From: Intestinibacter bartlettii
GTDB taxonomy: Bacteria; Bacillota; Clostridia; Peptostreptococcales; Peptostreptococcaceae
Length of the DNA: 64,000 bases
Reading direction: 5' to 3' (one strand)
Assembly: GCF_000154445.1 (NCBI RefSeq)
Contig: NZ_DS499567.1
Part shown: positions 18,325 to 27,673 of the stretch, in pieces
How positions within the stretch are numbered: position 1 is the first letter of the stretch
Layout of the letters: the number at the start of each line of letters is the position of its first letter
Notes under the pieces: model-generated
Told to the model about the DNA's origin: nothing
Seen by the model: only the letters and a program-made list of their open reading frames with translations
Database searches by the model: none
Position numbers and translations under genes: made by a program

Positions 18325-19497
18325 ATGAGAGATATAGTTTTATATTCACATAGCGGGAGTAAGAATCATGGATGTGAAGCTATTGTGAGGGGAACAGCAA
18401 AGATACTTGATGGTATGGGGAGAATATCATTATTATCTCATGAAAAGGATGAAGATTTACTATACAAAATAGATGAAATTGTAGATGTAAAACAAGGAAA
18501 ATTTTCTATAAATAAGAAATCAGTAGATTTTTTAAAAGCATATATGGCATTAAAATTAAAAAATGATACATCAAAAATGGATGTTTTACAGTTTAAAGAT
18601 GGTTTAAATAGCATTAAAGAAGATAGCATAGCAATTTCTATAGGAGGAGATACATACTGTTATTCGGATGTGTACAACCAAGTAGAACTTCATAAAATGT
18701 ATGGTAAAAAAGCATATAAGACAGTTTTGTGGGGATGTTCTGTTGAACCAAAGTTATTAGAAGATAAAAAAATAGCACAGGATATAAAAGATTATGACCT
18801 TATAATTACAAGAGAAAGTATATCTTATGAAGCTTTAAAAAAAGTAAATAAAAATACATATTTATATCCAGATCCAGCATTTCAACTGGACAAGTCTGAT
18901 GTAAAATTACCAAAAGGATTTATAGAAAATAATACAGTGGGAATAAACTTAAGCCCATTAGTTATAAAAAAAGAAAATTCTGAGGGTATAACTTTAAAAA
19001 ATTATGAAAATTTGATTGAACACATAATACAAAATACAGATATGAATATAGCTTTAATACCTCATGTTGTTTGGGAACATAACGATGATAGAGAGCCACT
19101 TAAATATTTATATGATAAATTTAAAGATACAAATAGAGTCGTTATGATAGAAGATGCCAATTGTATGGAGTTAAAAGGATATATAAGTAAGTGTAGGTTT
19201 TTTATAGGGGCTAGAACACATGCAACAATAGCAGCATATTCTACTTGTGTACCAACTTTAGTTGTTGGATATTCTGTTAAGGCTAGGGGAATAGCAAAGG
19301 ATTTATTTGATACATATGATAACTATGTTTTGCCTGTACAATCTTTAGATACAAAGAATGATCTTTTAAATGCATTTAAATGGATAAAAAGTAATGAAAA
19401 TGCAATAAAGTTAAATTTAAAAAGGAATATAAAATCTTATAAAAACAAATCATCAGAAGTATTTAAAATAATTTTAAACATGGTAGGTGATAAGTAA
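18325..19497 (+). CDS. Polysaccharide pyruvyl transferase
   Basis: A 390-residue protein of the PF04230 family that adds pyruvate ketals from phosphoenolpyruvate to surface polysaccharides. Features seen are SGSKNHGCEAIVRGTAKIL at the N-terminus, ISIGGDTYCYSD, LWGCSVEPKLLEDK, LIITRESISYEAL and, near the end, CRFFIGARTHATIAAYSTCVPTLVVGYSVKARGIAKDL with the conserved RxH. GGAGG (18312-18316) is placed for the ATG at 18325; the ATG at 18310 would overlap that site. It is close to the FrhB-like gene at 22045, a pairing often met in such loci. Confidence 0.9.
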   Translation: MRDIVLYSHSGSKNHGCEAIVRGTAKILDGMGRISLLSHEKDEDLLYKIDEIVDVKQGKFSINKKSVDFLKAYMALKLKNDTSKMDVLQFKDGLNSIKEDSIAISIGGDTYCYSDVYNQVELHKMYGKKAYKTVLWGCSVEPKLLEDKKIAQDIKDYDLIITRESISYEALKKVNKNTYLYPDPAFQLDKSDVKLPKGFIENNTVGINLSPLVIKKENSEGITLKNYENLIEHIIQNTDMNIALIPHVVWEHNDDREPLKYLYDKFKDTNRVVMIEDANCMELKGYISKCRFFIGARTHATIAAYSTCVPTLVVGYSVKARGIAKDLFDTYDNYVLPVQSLDTKNDLLNAFKWIKSNENAIKLNLKRNIKSYKNKSSEVFKIILNMVGDK

Positions 19498-19499
19498 AT

Positions 19500-21052
19500 A
19501 TGAGAGTAGAAAATTCTATAAAAAATATAATTTCTAATCTATGTAGTAATATTGTTACCAGTTTATTGGGGTTTATTTCGAGAACTATATTTATATACAC
19601 ATTAGGAAAATCTTATTTAGGAATATCAGCCTTATTACAAAATGTTTTTGGTTTATTAGCTATATCTGAATTAGGAATTAGTACAGCGATAGGATTCAGT
19701 TTATACAAACCTTTAGCCGAGAATAATAATAAATTAATTAGTACATTGATGACTATTTATAAGAAGGCATATAGAGTAATTGCAATTACAATATTATTTT
19801 TAGGAATTATACTTTATAAGTATTTGGATTTTTTTGTGAGTAAAAATCAACAACCAAAAGAAATATTTTATATTTATTTTTTGTATTTAATTAATATAGT
19901 TATAGGGTATTTTTTATCATATAAGACAACATTAATTTCATCAGATCAAAAGGCGTATAAACTAGTTCCGATACAAATTAAATTAAATATTATAACAATA
20001 TTAATACAAATTGTATATTTACTTGTTTTTAAAGAGTATTTAGGATATTTAACAATACAAATTTTATCTTCAATATTAATTAATATTATTCAAAATAGGT
20101 TTATAACAAAAGAGTATAATTATTTAAATTTTTCATCGAAAGATAAATTGCCAGTAGAAGAAAAAAGAATAATAATTAAAAATATGTTTGGACTTATGGC
20201 CGCAAAACTTGGAGATTTTTGTGTAAATTCAACTGATAATTTAATTATATCTAAATTTGTTGATTTAGCATCAGTTGCAATATATTCAAATTATATAATG
20301 ATTAGAAATTTAGTAAATGGATATATTGGTATATTATTTGGTGCTATAACATCTAGTTTTGGTAATTTAGTGGCTGAAGGAAATGATAAAAAAAGTTTAG
20401 AAGTTTTTAATATTTTATTTTTTTATCTTTTATATTATATAGTTTTGAAGCAGTATCATTTTTATGTTTATTTAATCCTTTTATAGGAAATTTGTGGATA
20501 GGTAAAGAATATTTATTTCCAATGCATGTTGTTTTAGCAATAGTTATAAATAACTATTTAACTGGATTAAGGATGCCTATAATAACTATGAAAAGTGCAG
20601 CAGGAATATATGCGGAGGATGCATGGGTTCCTTTTGGGTTTGCAATAATTAATTTAGGTGCATCAATTATTTTAGGGAAGTATTGGGGGGTATTTGGTGT
20701 AATAGTAGGTAGTATAATAGGCAGTATTTGTACTGCGGATTGGTTTAGACCAATTGTCGTTTTTAAAAAAGTTTTTAAAGTATCATCTTGGAACTATTTT
20801 AAAAATTATTTTAAATATATTATATTGGGATTTGCATATATGTTTATCTCTATTGAAATATGCAATATTATAAGTGTTTCAAATATATTTATTGATTTTA
20901 TATTGAGATGTTTTGTTTGTGTATTTGTACCAAATATTATAACGATACTATTATTTTTTAAGACTCCAGAGTTTAAATATCTATACAATGTATTTAGTAA
21001 TATGTTTTTAAGCAAAATAGTATCTAAATTTAGAAGAAAAGAGAATGCATAA
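19500..21052 (+). pseudogene. Wzx-type flippase, frameshifted
   Basis: A polysaccharide export flippase of the MATE/Wzx superfamily that turns the lipid-linked repeat unit to the outside. The first frame (19500-20486) starts with TSLLGFISRTIFIYTLGKSYLGISALLQNVFGLLAISELG and has NMFGLMAAKLGDFCVNSTDNLIISKFVDLASVAIYSNY, both family hallmarks. The rest continues in another frame (SFEAVSFLCLFNPFIGNLWIGKEYLFP) to 21052. One T added to the T7 run at 20418-20424 joins them into about 517 residues, a normal Wzx length. If real, the loss would block export. Confidence 0.82.
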
Positions 21053-21063
21053 GGAGTAGTTAT

Positions 21064-22041
21064 ATGGTTAGTATCATAGTACCGTGTTATAATGGTGAAA
21101 AATTTATAAAAAGATGTTTTGGTAGTATATTGAATCAAAGTTATAAACAAATAGAAGTTATTTTAGTGAATGATGGTTCTACTGATAAATCTGAAGAAAT
21201 TATATTCGAGTATAAAAATAAGTTTTTAGAACAAGGTATGAAGTTTAATTACATATATAAAGATAATGGTGGATTGGGATCGGCTATTAATGAAGGATTA
21301 AAACATGTGAATGGAGAATACTTAACACTTTTAGACATAGATGATTATATTATGCCTGATTCAATAAAACTTAAAGTAGAATTTTTAGATTCAAATAGGG
21401 ATTATAATGTTGTGAGGACTAATGGATATTATGTTACGGAAAAAAATCTAGATAAGAAAGATAATTTATTTGTTGTAAATGAAACAGAAAAAAATAATAT
21501 TTATATATTTGATGATTTAATAAATGCAAAGACAAATAATTGGGCTGGTAGTTATATGGTGAGAACAGATAAATTATTTGATTTTTATAAAGATAGAAAT
21601 ATATATGAATCTAGATATGGACAAAACCTACAAATATTACTGCCATTAGTATATAAAAGTAAGAGTGGGTTTATAGATAAACCTCTAATGAAATATATAA
21701 GACAAGAGAATTCATTATCATCATCTACTTCTACAAATAGTTTTGAAAAACAAATAGAAAATATGTTGGGATATAAGCAAATAAGAAAATATATGATTGA
21801 TTTGATAGTAGATGAAAGTGAAAAAAATACATATCTAAGATTGATAGATATAAACTATGCTAGATATATAATGGATTTATCATATGCTAATAGAGATAAG
21901 CAGAGGATATATGAAAATTATAATATATTAAAAAATTTAGGTTGTGTTAATTTAGAAGATAAAATTTTATATTATGGAGCTAAAAATAAACTTATACAGT
22001 TTGTACTAAGAATATATAGAAAATTATTTGTTAGGAGATAA
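21064..22041 (+). CDS. Glycosyltransferase family 2
   Basis: A 325-residue GT2 enzyme beginning MVSIIVPCYNGEKFIKRCFGSILNQSYKQIEVILVNDGSTDKS, then NGGLGSAINEGLKHVNGEYLTLLDIDDYI with the metal-binding DIDD. Its early nucleotide sequence shares a long near-identical stretch with the GT2 gene at 17298 (both read gtgaatgatggttctactga), which points to duplication or recombination within the locus. AAGGAG lies 7 bases before the ATG. Confidence 0.88.
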   Translation: MVSIIVPCYNGEKFIKRCFGSILNQSYKQIEVILVNDGSTDKSEEIIFEYKNKFLEQGMKFNYIYKDNGGLGSAINEGLKHVNGEYLTLLDIDDYIMPDSIKLKVEFLDSNRDYNVVRTNGYYVTEKNLDKKDNLFVVNETEKNNIYIFDDLINAKTNNWAGSYMVRTDKLFDFYKDRNIYESRYGQNLQILLPLVYKSKSGFIDKPLMKYIRQENSLSSSTSTNSFEKQIENMLGYKQIRKYMIDLIVDESEKNTYLRLIDINYARYIMDLSYANRDKQRIYENYNILKNLGCVNLEDKILYYGAKNKLIQFVLRIYRKLFVRR

Positions 22042-22044
22042 ATA

Positions 22045-23178
22045 ATGATAGATATAGTAGATAAAAAGGATTGTACAGGATGTTGGGGGTGTGCAAATAT
22101 ATGTCCAAAATCTTGTATCACTATGAAAAAAAATAAAGAGGGATTTGATTATCCTATTGTAAATGAAGATGATTGTATAAAATGTAAAAAATGTATTAAT
22201 GTATGTCCAATTTTACATAAAGAAGAAATAGAAAATAATGCAGTTGCATATGCATGTTTTAATAAAGATGAAGAAGTGAGAATTGAAAGTAGTTCAGGAG
22301 GAATATTTACATTAATAGCTACAAATGTAATAAAAGATAATGGAGTTGTGTTTGGAGCAAGATTCAATGATTTATTCGAAGTAGAACATAGTTATGTAGA
22401 ATCAGTAGAAGATATAAAAGCGTTTAGAGGTTCAAAATATGTCCAAAGCAAAATAGGTTATACATTTACTGAAGTAAAAAAGTTTTTAGAAAACGGGAGA
22501 AAAGTATTATTTTCAGGAACACCTTGTCAAATTGGCGGTTTGAAATCATTTTTAGGAAAAAATTATGAAAATTTAATTTGTATAGATATAATATGCCATG
22601 GAGTACCATCTCCGCTTGCTTGGAATAAATATAAAAATGAAATTAGTAATGGCAAAAAAATTACTGATATAAGTTTTAGAGATAAAACATATGGATGGAA
22701 AGATTATTCTTTTAGAATGGAGTTTGAAGATGGGACTAGTTATTTTGAAAAAGGATCTGAAAATAAGTATATTAGAGGATTTATTGGAGATATTTATCTT
22801 AGAAATTCGTGTTATCAATGTAAATTTAAAACACTACATAGACAAAGTGATTTAACACTTGCGGATTTTTGGGGAATAGAAAATATAAATGAAGATATGT
22901 ATGATGGAAGTGGAACTTCATTTGTAATTGTAAATTCTGAAATCGGAAATCAAGTTTTGAAGAAGATAGAAGAAAAAATAGAAATAAAAGAAGTTAATTT
23001 AGGGAATGCGATAAAATACAATATCTCAGCAATACAATCTTCTTACAATAATCCAAGAAGAAAATATTTTTTTAAAAATATATCTAAATTAAAATTTGAT
23101 AAGTTAGTAGAAAAGAGTTTGAAGGAAGATTTTATAATACGATTAAAAACAAAGGTAAAAAAAATAATTAAAATTTAA
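22045..23178 (+). CDS. FrhB-like coenzyme F420 hydrogenase/dehydrogenase beta-subunit family
   Basis: A 377-residue iron-sulfur flavoprotein. Two 4Fe-4S motifs are at the N-terminus: C10-x2-C13-x2-C16-x3-C20-P and C44-x2-C47-x2-C50-x3-C54-P. Then come SSGGIF, the FrhB N-domain FRGSKYVQS, FSGTPCQIGGLKSFLGKN, CHGVPSPLAWNKY and LADFWGIE. The family is known from F420 enzymes, but members in polysaccharide loci of non-F420 organisms are common and poorly understood. They often sit with pyruvyl transferases, as here. A redox step on a sugar or on the pyruvyl group is possible. It starts 3 bases after the GT2 gene. Confidence 0.88.
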   Translation: MIDIVDKKDCTGCWGCANICPKSCITMKKNKEGFDYPIVNEDDCIKCKKCINVCPILHKEEIENNAVAYACFNKDEEVRIESSSGGIFTLIATNVIKDNGVVFGARFNDLFEVEHSYVESVEDIKAFRGSKYVQSKIGYTFTEVKKFLENGRKVLFSGTPCQIGGLKSFLGKNYENLICIDIICHGVPSPLAWNKYKNEISNGKKITDISFRDKTYGWKDYSFRMEFEDGTSYFEKGSENKYIRGFIGDIYLRNSCYQCKFKTLHRQSDLTLADFWGIENINEDMYDGSGTSFVIVNSEIGNQVLKKIEEKIEIKEVNLGNAIKYNISAIQSSYNNPRRKYFFKNISKLKFDKLVEKSLKEDFIIRLKTKVKKIIKI

Positions 23179-23206
23179 TTTGGATGGAGAAATTAGATAT
23201 AGTAGA

Positions 23207-23261
23207 CCTTAGATAACTTGATATTGAAATACTAATATATACTACAAATTTCTATCTAAGG
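23207..23261 (+). other. Inverted repeat ahead of last cps glycosyltransferase
   Basis: CCTTAGATA (23207-23215) pairs with TATCTAAGG (23253-23261) across a 37-base loop in the 123-base gap between the FrhB-like gene and the last GT2 gene. No T-run follows, so it is not a clear terminator. It may be a leader structure or a scar from an insertion. Confidence 0.35.
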
Positions 23262-23301
23262 ATACAACATTTAAAATTTTCGTAAAATAAGGATGGGTTA
23301 T

Positions 23302-24390
23302 ATGATTAAATTAAGTATAATAGTAACAATATATAATTTAGAAAACTGTATAAAAAAATGCTTAGATAGTTTAATAAAACAACAGAATCAAGAAATTGAA
23401 ATTATATGTGTTAATGATGGATCTACAGATAGTAGTAAAGAAATTTTAGAGGAATATGAATTAAAAGATAGTAGAATAAAAATAATTAATAAAAAAAATG
23501 GTGGAATTTCATCAGCAAGAAATGTTGGACTACAATATTCAAAAGGAAGATATATTTTATTTGTAGATGGAGATGATTATATTGATGATATAACATCTGA
23601 TAAACTAATATCAATAGTAGAACAAAATGAAGCAGATACATTTTTTATGGGGTATTATAGACAATGGTTTGATGGAGCAATAAATAAGATTTATCCGAAA
23701 CTAAACAAAAGTATAATATATGAAGAAGACATTAAAAAATTATTAATACCTTCTATAGTAGGAATTTCATTTGAGAAATTATATGATTGGTTTAGTGGAG
23801 AGTCATTAACTTCAAATAATGAATTTCCTTCAGTTTGGAGGTTTTTATATAGTCGTAATATAATACAAAAAAATAAAATAAAATTTAATGAAAATGTAAT
23901 TACTGGTGAAGATATACTATTCAATTTAGAGTATCTACATTATGCAAAAAGGGTTTGTATTTTAAGAGAATGTTTCTATTATTATGTAGAGAGGTTTGGA
24001 TCTTTAACACAAAGTTATGATAAAAAACAAAAGTTTTACGAAAGTAAATTAAAACTACTTATAGAAAGAGAAAAGTTAACTAAAAAATTATACAATAAAG
24101 AAAAAATCGATTACTCTAGTTTATATCAAGGTACTATAATACTATCTACAGTTCAAATTGCATTGGTTTTATCAGAATGTAAGATAAGTTTATTAAAACA
24201 AAATTATTCTTTATATAAAAAGTATTTAAATATTTACTTAGTAAGAGAATGCTACGAAAAAATAAACTTATTATATGCTCCAATAAAATATAAAATACCC
24301 CTTTTTTTATGTAAATATAATTTAGGATTTATGCTATTTTTTACATGTTACTTATTAAATAGATTAAAAATATATATATACCCAGAATAA
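23302..24390 (+). CDS. Glycosyltransferase family 2 (last cps gene)
   Basis: A 362-residue GT2 enzyme: IKLSIIVTIYNLENCIKKCLDSLIKQQ, VNDGSTDSSKEILEEY, NGGISSARNVGLQYSKG, VDGDD metal motif and GEDILFNLEYLHYA as base region. The ATG at 23302 is preferred over 23293 because AAGGA (23289-23293) overlaps the earlier one. The C-terminal end is hydrophobic (FLCKYNLGFMLFFTCYLL), perhaps a membrane anchor. It is separated from the rest of the operon by a longer gap and followed by scarred DNA, so it may mark the boundary of the locus. Confidence 0.86.
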   Translation: MIKLSIIVTIYNLENCIKKCLDSLIKQQNQEIEIICVNDGSTDSSKEILEEYELKDSRIKIINKKNGGISSARNVGLQYSKGRYILFVDGDDYIDDITSDKLISIVEQNEADTFFMGYYRQWFDGAINKIYPKLNKSIIYEEDIKKLLIPSIVGISFEKLYDWFSGESLTSNNEFPSVWRFLYSRNIIQKNKIKFNENVITGEDILFNLEYLHYAKRVCILRECFYYYVERFGSLTQSYDKKQKFYESKLKLLIEREKLTKKLYNKEKIDYSSLYQGTIILSTVQIALVLSECKISLLKQNYSLYKKYLNIYLVRECYEKINLLYAPIKYKIPLFLCKYNLGFMLFFTCYLLNRLKIYIYPE

Positions 24391-24509
24391 ATGTATTAAT
24401 CTCAAAATATACTGATGAGAAAATAAACCAATATAAAAATTTTAAAGGAGCTATAAATAAATTTTATCAAGAAAGGGGGGATTATAAAGGTACATATAGA
24501 AAAAATTAG
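24390..24509 (+). pseudogene. C-terminal fragment of an unidentified gene
   Basis: Directly after the last GT2 stop, a frame without a start reads NVLISKYTDEKINQYKNFK, then GAINKFYQERGDYKGTYRKN, then stop at 24509. The composition and regular codon use look like a real protein's C-terminus, left behind by a deletion. I do not recognise the family. The parent gene is likely to have been another cps gene, but that is a guess. Confidence 0.35.
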
Positions 24510-24729
24510 ATATTAAAAATAAGGTTTTACATAATTTTATTAAATTATTTTAGAAGCAACTGGAGTAATAAAATATTCTTCAAATATAAGTGAAATTTTT
24601 TTGAATTTGAAATATAAAATGAAATGTTTAATCTGTTGAAAAATAAATAAACTTCAATAAAAATAATCAAAATTTTAAGGAAGTTATTTTTTTAGCTTTG
24701 ATATTTAAGTTTTTAGATTAGGTTACATA
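24510..24729. other. Scarred non-coding DNA with solo IS66 terminator copy
   Basis: No gene is seen. The segment 24650-24701 matches 27600-27651, the 3' end of the IS66 remnant, at all but about six positions, in the same orientation. Each copy is a hairpin (AACTTC with GAAGTT) followed by seven T's. This suggests that a second IS66 copy once ended here and that the acyltransferase between the two copies was brought in or rearranged by them. Confidence 0.6.
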
Positions 24730-25800
24730 TTAGTTGGAAAATTTTATATGAAGGACATTGGCTATATAGTTAATATTCTTCATGCAAAAATTATAAAAAA
24801 TATTAATTGCATAAGATGAAATTAGACACAACACTACTAGCCAGATAAATATAAGTATAGGAAATTTTGGTGCAAATACTAATGTTTTGAAATATATCAT
24901 ATAGAAAAACATATGTATAAGCCATATATTAGTAGAATGTTTACTAAAATAATACAATATTTTGTTTAATGAATCAGGTATATCCATGAGGTTAAATAAA
25001 ATAATAAATGTAATGCCTATAAATACAGCTACAAAAGCAGTTTCAACAAAAGAATGAAATAATAGCATAGATAATATTCCAAATAAACAAATTATGTTTT
25101 TAAATCTTAAGAAATTAACATTATTATATATAAATGAAAAAATTTTTTTATCAGCAAATATACTACCTATAATAAATGGAAGGATATTAGTACCCAGTGC
25201 AGTGGTTTGAATGATAATCCAGTTTAGTATAGGACTTGTAAAAGTTATTTGCAATTTAACTTGTTCAACATAACATATAAAGTATATAGTTATTGAGAGT
25301 ATTGTAAGTAAAATATTGTTATATTTTTGAACTAATCTATGTATGGGTTTTGATATCAAAACTAAAAAGATATATGTTGTTAAATACCACCAAGCCCCAT
25401 TATAACTAGTTAAGATACCTGTAAAATTTAATATAAAGGTTTTTAAATTGCCAGGGAAAATATCAGATTTTCCAGTTAAAAATCCTAGAATTACAACAAA
25501 TATAAATAGAATTATCCAAAAATTAACATATAGCTTTACTAATCTAAATTTACTTTTTTTATTATATTCAGTGGGATTATTTTTATATGTACACATAAGA
25601 CCATATCCACTACAAAATGAATATATAGCAACACAACATTCGCCGAATAATCCAAAGTAATAAACTAGAGGTATAGAATTTATTATTATCAACGGGGTAA
25701 AGAGTCCTTTGTAATCTTTAGTGCAAAATAAATGTAATATTAACATAAACAAAATAGCTATGCCTTTTGTAATTGATATTTGTTTTTTTGTTAGTTCCAT
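24730..25800 (-). CDS. Acyltransferase 3 family membrane protein
   Basis: A 356-residue integral membrane O-acyltransferase (PF01757). It starts with KKQISITKGIAILFMLILHLF, in which the arginine-free G-I-A-I-x-x-M-x-x-H pattern holds the conserved catalytic histidine of the family. About ten hydrophobic segments follow, with GAWWYLTTYIFLVLISKP in the middle. Such enzymes acetylate surface sugars using a cytoplasmic acyl donor. AAGGAG lies 11 bases upstream of the ATG. It is the only minus-strand gene next to the plus-strand cps operon, and it lies between two copies of an IS66 end, so it is probably a later arrival. Confidence 0.85.
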   Translation of the reverse strand: MELTKKQISITKGIAILFMLILHLFCTKDYKGLFTPLIIINSIPLVYYFGLFGECCVAIYSFCSGYGLMCTYKNNPTEYNKKSKFRLVKLYVNFWIILFIFVVILGFLTGKSDIFPGNLKTFILNFTGILTSYNGAWWYLTTYIFLVLISKPIHRLVQKYNNILLTILSITIYFICYVEQVKLQITFTSPILNWIIIQTTALGTNILPFIIGSIFADKKIFSFIYNNVNFLRFKNIICLFGILSMLLFHSFVETAFVAVFIGITFIILFNLMDIPDSLNKILYYFSKHSTNIWLIHMFFYMIYFKTLVFAPKFPILIFIWLVVLCLISSYAINIFYNFCMKNINYIANVLHIKFSN

Positions 25801-26500
25801 AGTATATAGATCTCCTTGTAAATATAGTAAAAATTACGAGAGTATTATAATATAAAATCTACCCTAATAAATAAATTATATAACATAATTTGATAAAAAT
25901 GGAAGTAAATTAATGAATACAAAAAACTACAACTAATATTATAATAAAAGCAAACTGGAGAAAGAAAACATTATATTGTTACTAATTCTCATAATATTAC
26001 TAGCAATATACATAATAAAATTCAAAAATATAAAAAGTGCAATAGAAAATACATTGAAAAATTTATCGGGATAATCAACAGTGATATGATAAAATACAGA
26101 GTGAGTAACATTATAATAATTACAACTGAGAAATATCAAAAAAACTACATATGAACTAAATGTAAAGTACGTAAAGGCGAATATAAAGAGAAGTTTTTTT
26201 AGTATTATATGCTTTAAAGACTAATTATTATAAATTAAAAGATGCTGCTATATAGTATTTTAAAAATATTCAAGATTAAAGATGATGGAACTATAGAATA
26301 ATTTTTGGTTTTGTTAACTAGATATGAAAAAAATGATTCTCGACAGGATTAATAACCGATAGGTTCAATTTTAGATTTCACATATTAAAAAATGGCATAA
26401 CAAATCAGAACCACCCGTAAAACGGGTGGTTCTGATTTGCTCGAAAATTTATTTGAAATTTCTCTTTGTAACTCACCAGATAAATAACAAAGTGTACTTG
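25801..26500. other. Gene-free scarred region
   Basis: About 700 bases without a supportable gene. One short hydrophobic frame near 25955-26070 (ILLLILIILLAIYIIKFKN) has no good start or ribosome site and may be a fragment of a membrane protein gene. The only strong structure is the 17-bp perfect hairpin at 26401-26439. The high density of stops in all frames fits decayed DNA. Confidence 0.6.
26401..26439. repeat. Perfect 17-bp palindromic hairpin
   Basis: The arm 26401-26417 (ending AACCACCCG) pairs perfectly with 26423-26439 (CGGGTGGTT onward) around a five-base loop, taaaa. It is far more stable and GC-rich than its surroundings, and no T-run follows on either strand. This makes a plain terminator less likely and an element end (IS200/IS605-like hairpin or a small non-autonomous element) more likely. 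The type is not proven. Confidence 0.6.
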
Positions 26501-26554
26501 ATAAGCTTCAAGCCCCAATTGTATCCGTCAAAAAATCAACGGATTTAAAAAAAT

Positions 26555-26597
26555 AAACCTCCTTGTTAAAATAAAAGAAAATAAAACAAGGAGGTTT
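26555..26597 (+). promoter_or_regulatory. Hairpin hiding the ribosome site of IS66 tnpA
   Basis: A 13-bp perfect stem (26555-26567 with 26585-26597) contains the tnpA Shine-Dalgarno AAGGAGG in its 3' arm, six bases before the TTG start. Transcripts that read in from outside would fold and block translation, a known self-protection device of insertion sequences. Confidence 0.6.
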
Positions 26598-26602
26598 TCA
26601 AT

Positions 26603-26889
26603 TTGAAAAAATATATGTTCAGTATACAACAATGGGAGGAAATTGTAAACCAATATTAATACTTTAATGGGATAATAAATCAATTTTGCCAAACAAAAGG
26701 GATAACAAAAGCACAATTATATTACTACAGAAAGAAATTTAATCATCAAAATCAAGATTCTACAGAATTTTGTCAAGTTACTTTAGAATCAACTAAAGTA
26801 ACAAAATCCTATCCAGATACAAATGTAACTTTTGAAATTGGCGAAAATACAGTAATTATACCATTTATTGAAAAAGTATTGATGGTTTA
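26603..26889 (+). pseudogene. IS66 TnpA accessory protein remnant
   Basis: From a TTG at 26603 the frame reads SIQQWEEIVNQY, stop, YFNGIINQFCQTKGITKAQLYYYRKKF. This is the small HTH accessory protein of IS66 elements with one in-frame nonsense codon. It runs to about 26889, where a deletion joins it to tnpB sequence in another frame. Confidence 0.7.
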
Positions 26890-27002
26890 GCATTAATTGT
26901 GGAAAATCAGCCAAAAAAAGACTCATATCAAAATGTACTTTTTGTGTTTTTTAATAAATCAATGAATCAACTTAAAGTTTTGTATTTTGACGAAGACTTT
27001 TA
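26882..27002 (+). pseudogene. IS66 TnpB (Orf2) fragment
   Basis: The frame reads SIDGLALIVENQPKKD and then FVFFNKSMNQLKVLYFDEDF. This matches the IS66 Orf2 protein in the region 'G-I-D-G-L-A' to 'L-K-x-L-x-x-D-x-x-G-F'. Both ends are missing. Confidence 0.7.
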
Positions 27003-27600
27003 AAAGGTTGTGAGATTAGAACTATATAAAAATTTAGGCGTATGTATTTCTAGATAAACTATATCTAATTGGACAATTGCTTGTGCAGATAAATTTGATG
27101 TTGTTTATGATAAACTTGGAGAAAAATTATAAGTCTAATGAAGATTTCTATGATAAAAGATATGAAATTCGTCTAAAAAACTAAAATCTATTTTAGATTA
27201 ATTTAAGTATTTTGTAAATGAAGAAGTTGAAAATACATTACCTAAAAGTTCATTATGCAAAGCACTTGAATATGCTAAAGTGTTACTACCTAATATGTAC
27301 TTTATTTTGGAAGATGGACATTTAGAAATAGATAATAATGCTGCCGAAAGAGCAATTAAACCATTTGTAATCGGTCGCAAGAATTGGTTATTTTGCAAAA
27401 ATCAAAAAGGAGCTCATGTAAGTGCTACAATCTATAGTATAATTGAAACTGCAAAAGCGAATAATTCAATTACCGAAAGGTATTTAGCATATTTATTTGA
27501 TAAAATGATAGGAATTGATGGTTTTTCTAAATTTAACTTTGAGCCTTTGATGCCATGGGAACATGAAACTCCTGAATGCATAAAAAAGAAGAAAAATTAA
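27003..27600 (+). pseudogene. IS66 TnpC transposase, deleted
   Basis: Fragments include LGVCISR, TISNWTIACADKFDVVYDKL, then a large internal deletion. After it comes an intact C-terminus (27280-27600 and upstream) with LPKSSLCKALEYAKVLL, EIDNNAAERAIKPFVIGRKNWLFCKNQKGA and IYSIIETAKANN. These are diagnostic of IS66 transposases. Much of the catalytic DDE core is gone. Confidence 0.8.
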
Positions 27601-27651
27601 ACTTCCTCAAAAATAATTAAAATTTTAGGGGAGTTATTTTTTTAGCTTTGA
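27600..27651 (+). terminator. IS66 3' terminator (second copy of 24650-24701)
   Basis: A hairpin with arms AACTTCC and GGGAGTT is followed by ATTTTTTT. The same 52-base block occurs at 24650-24701 in direct orientation. Confidence 0.65.
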
Positions 27652-27673
27652 CGCTTACATAGAATTTTATTTA

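Larger units (their letters stand above)
26501..27658 (+). mobile_element. IS66-family insertion sequence, internally deleted remnant
   Basis: The right end carries GACGCTTAC (27650-27658), the complement of the GTAAGCGTC-type IS66 terminal repeat. A degenerate left end (ataagcttcaagc) is at 26501-26513. Between them are recognisable pieces of tnpA, tnpB and tnpC in the usual order, each broken by stops or deletions. Intact members are about 2.5 kb, so more than half is lost. An internal terminator hairpin closes the 3' end. The element cannot move by itself. Confidence 0.8.
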
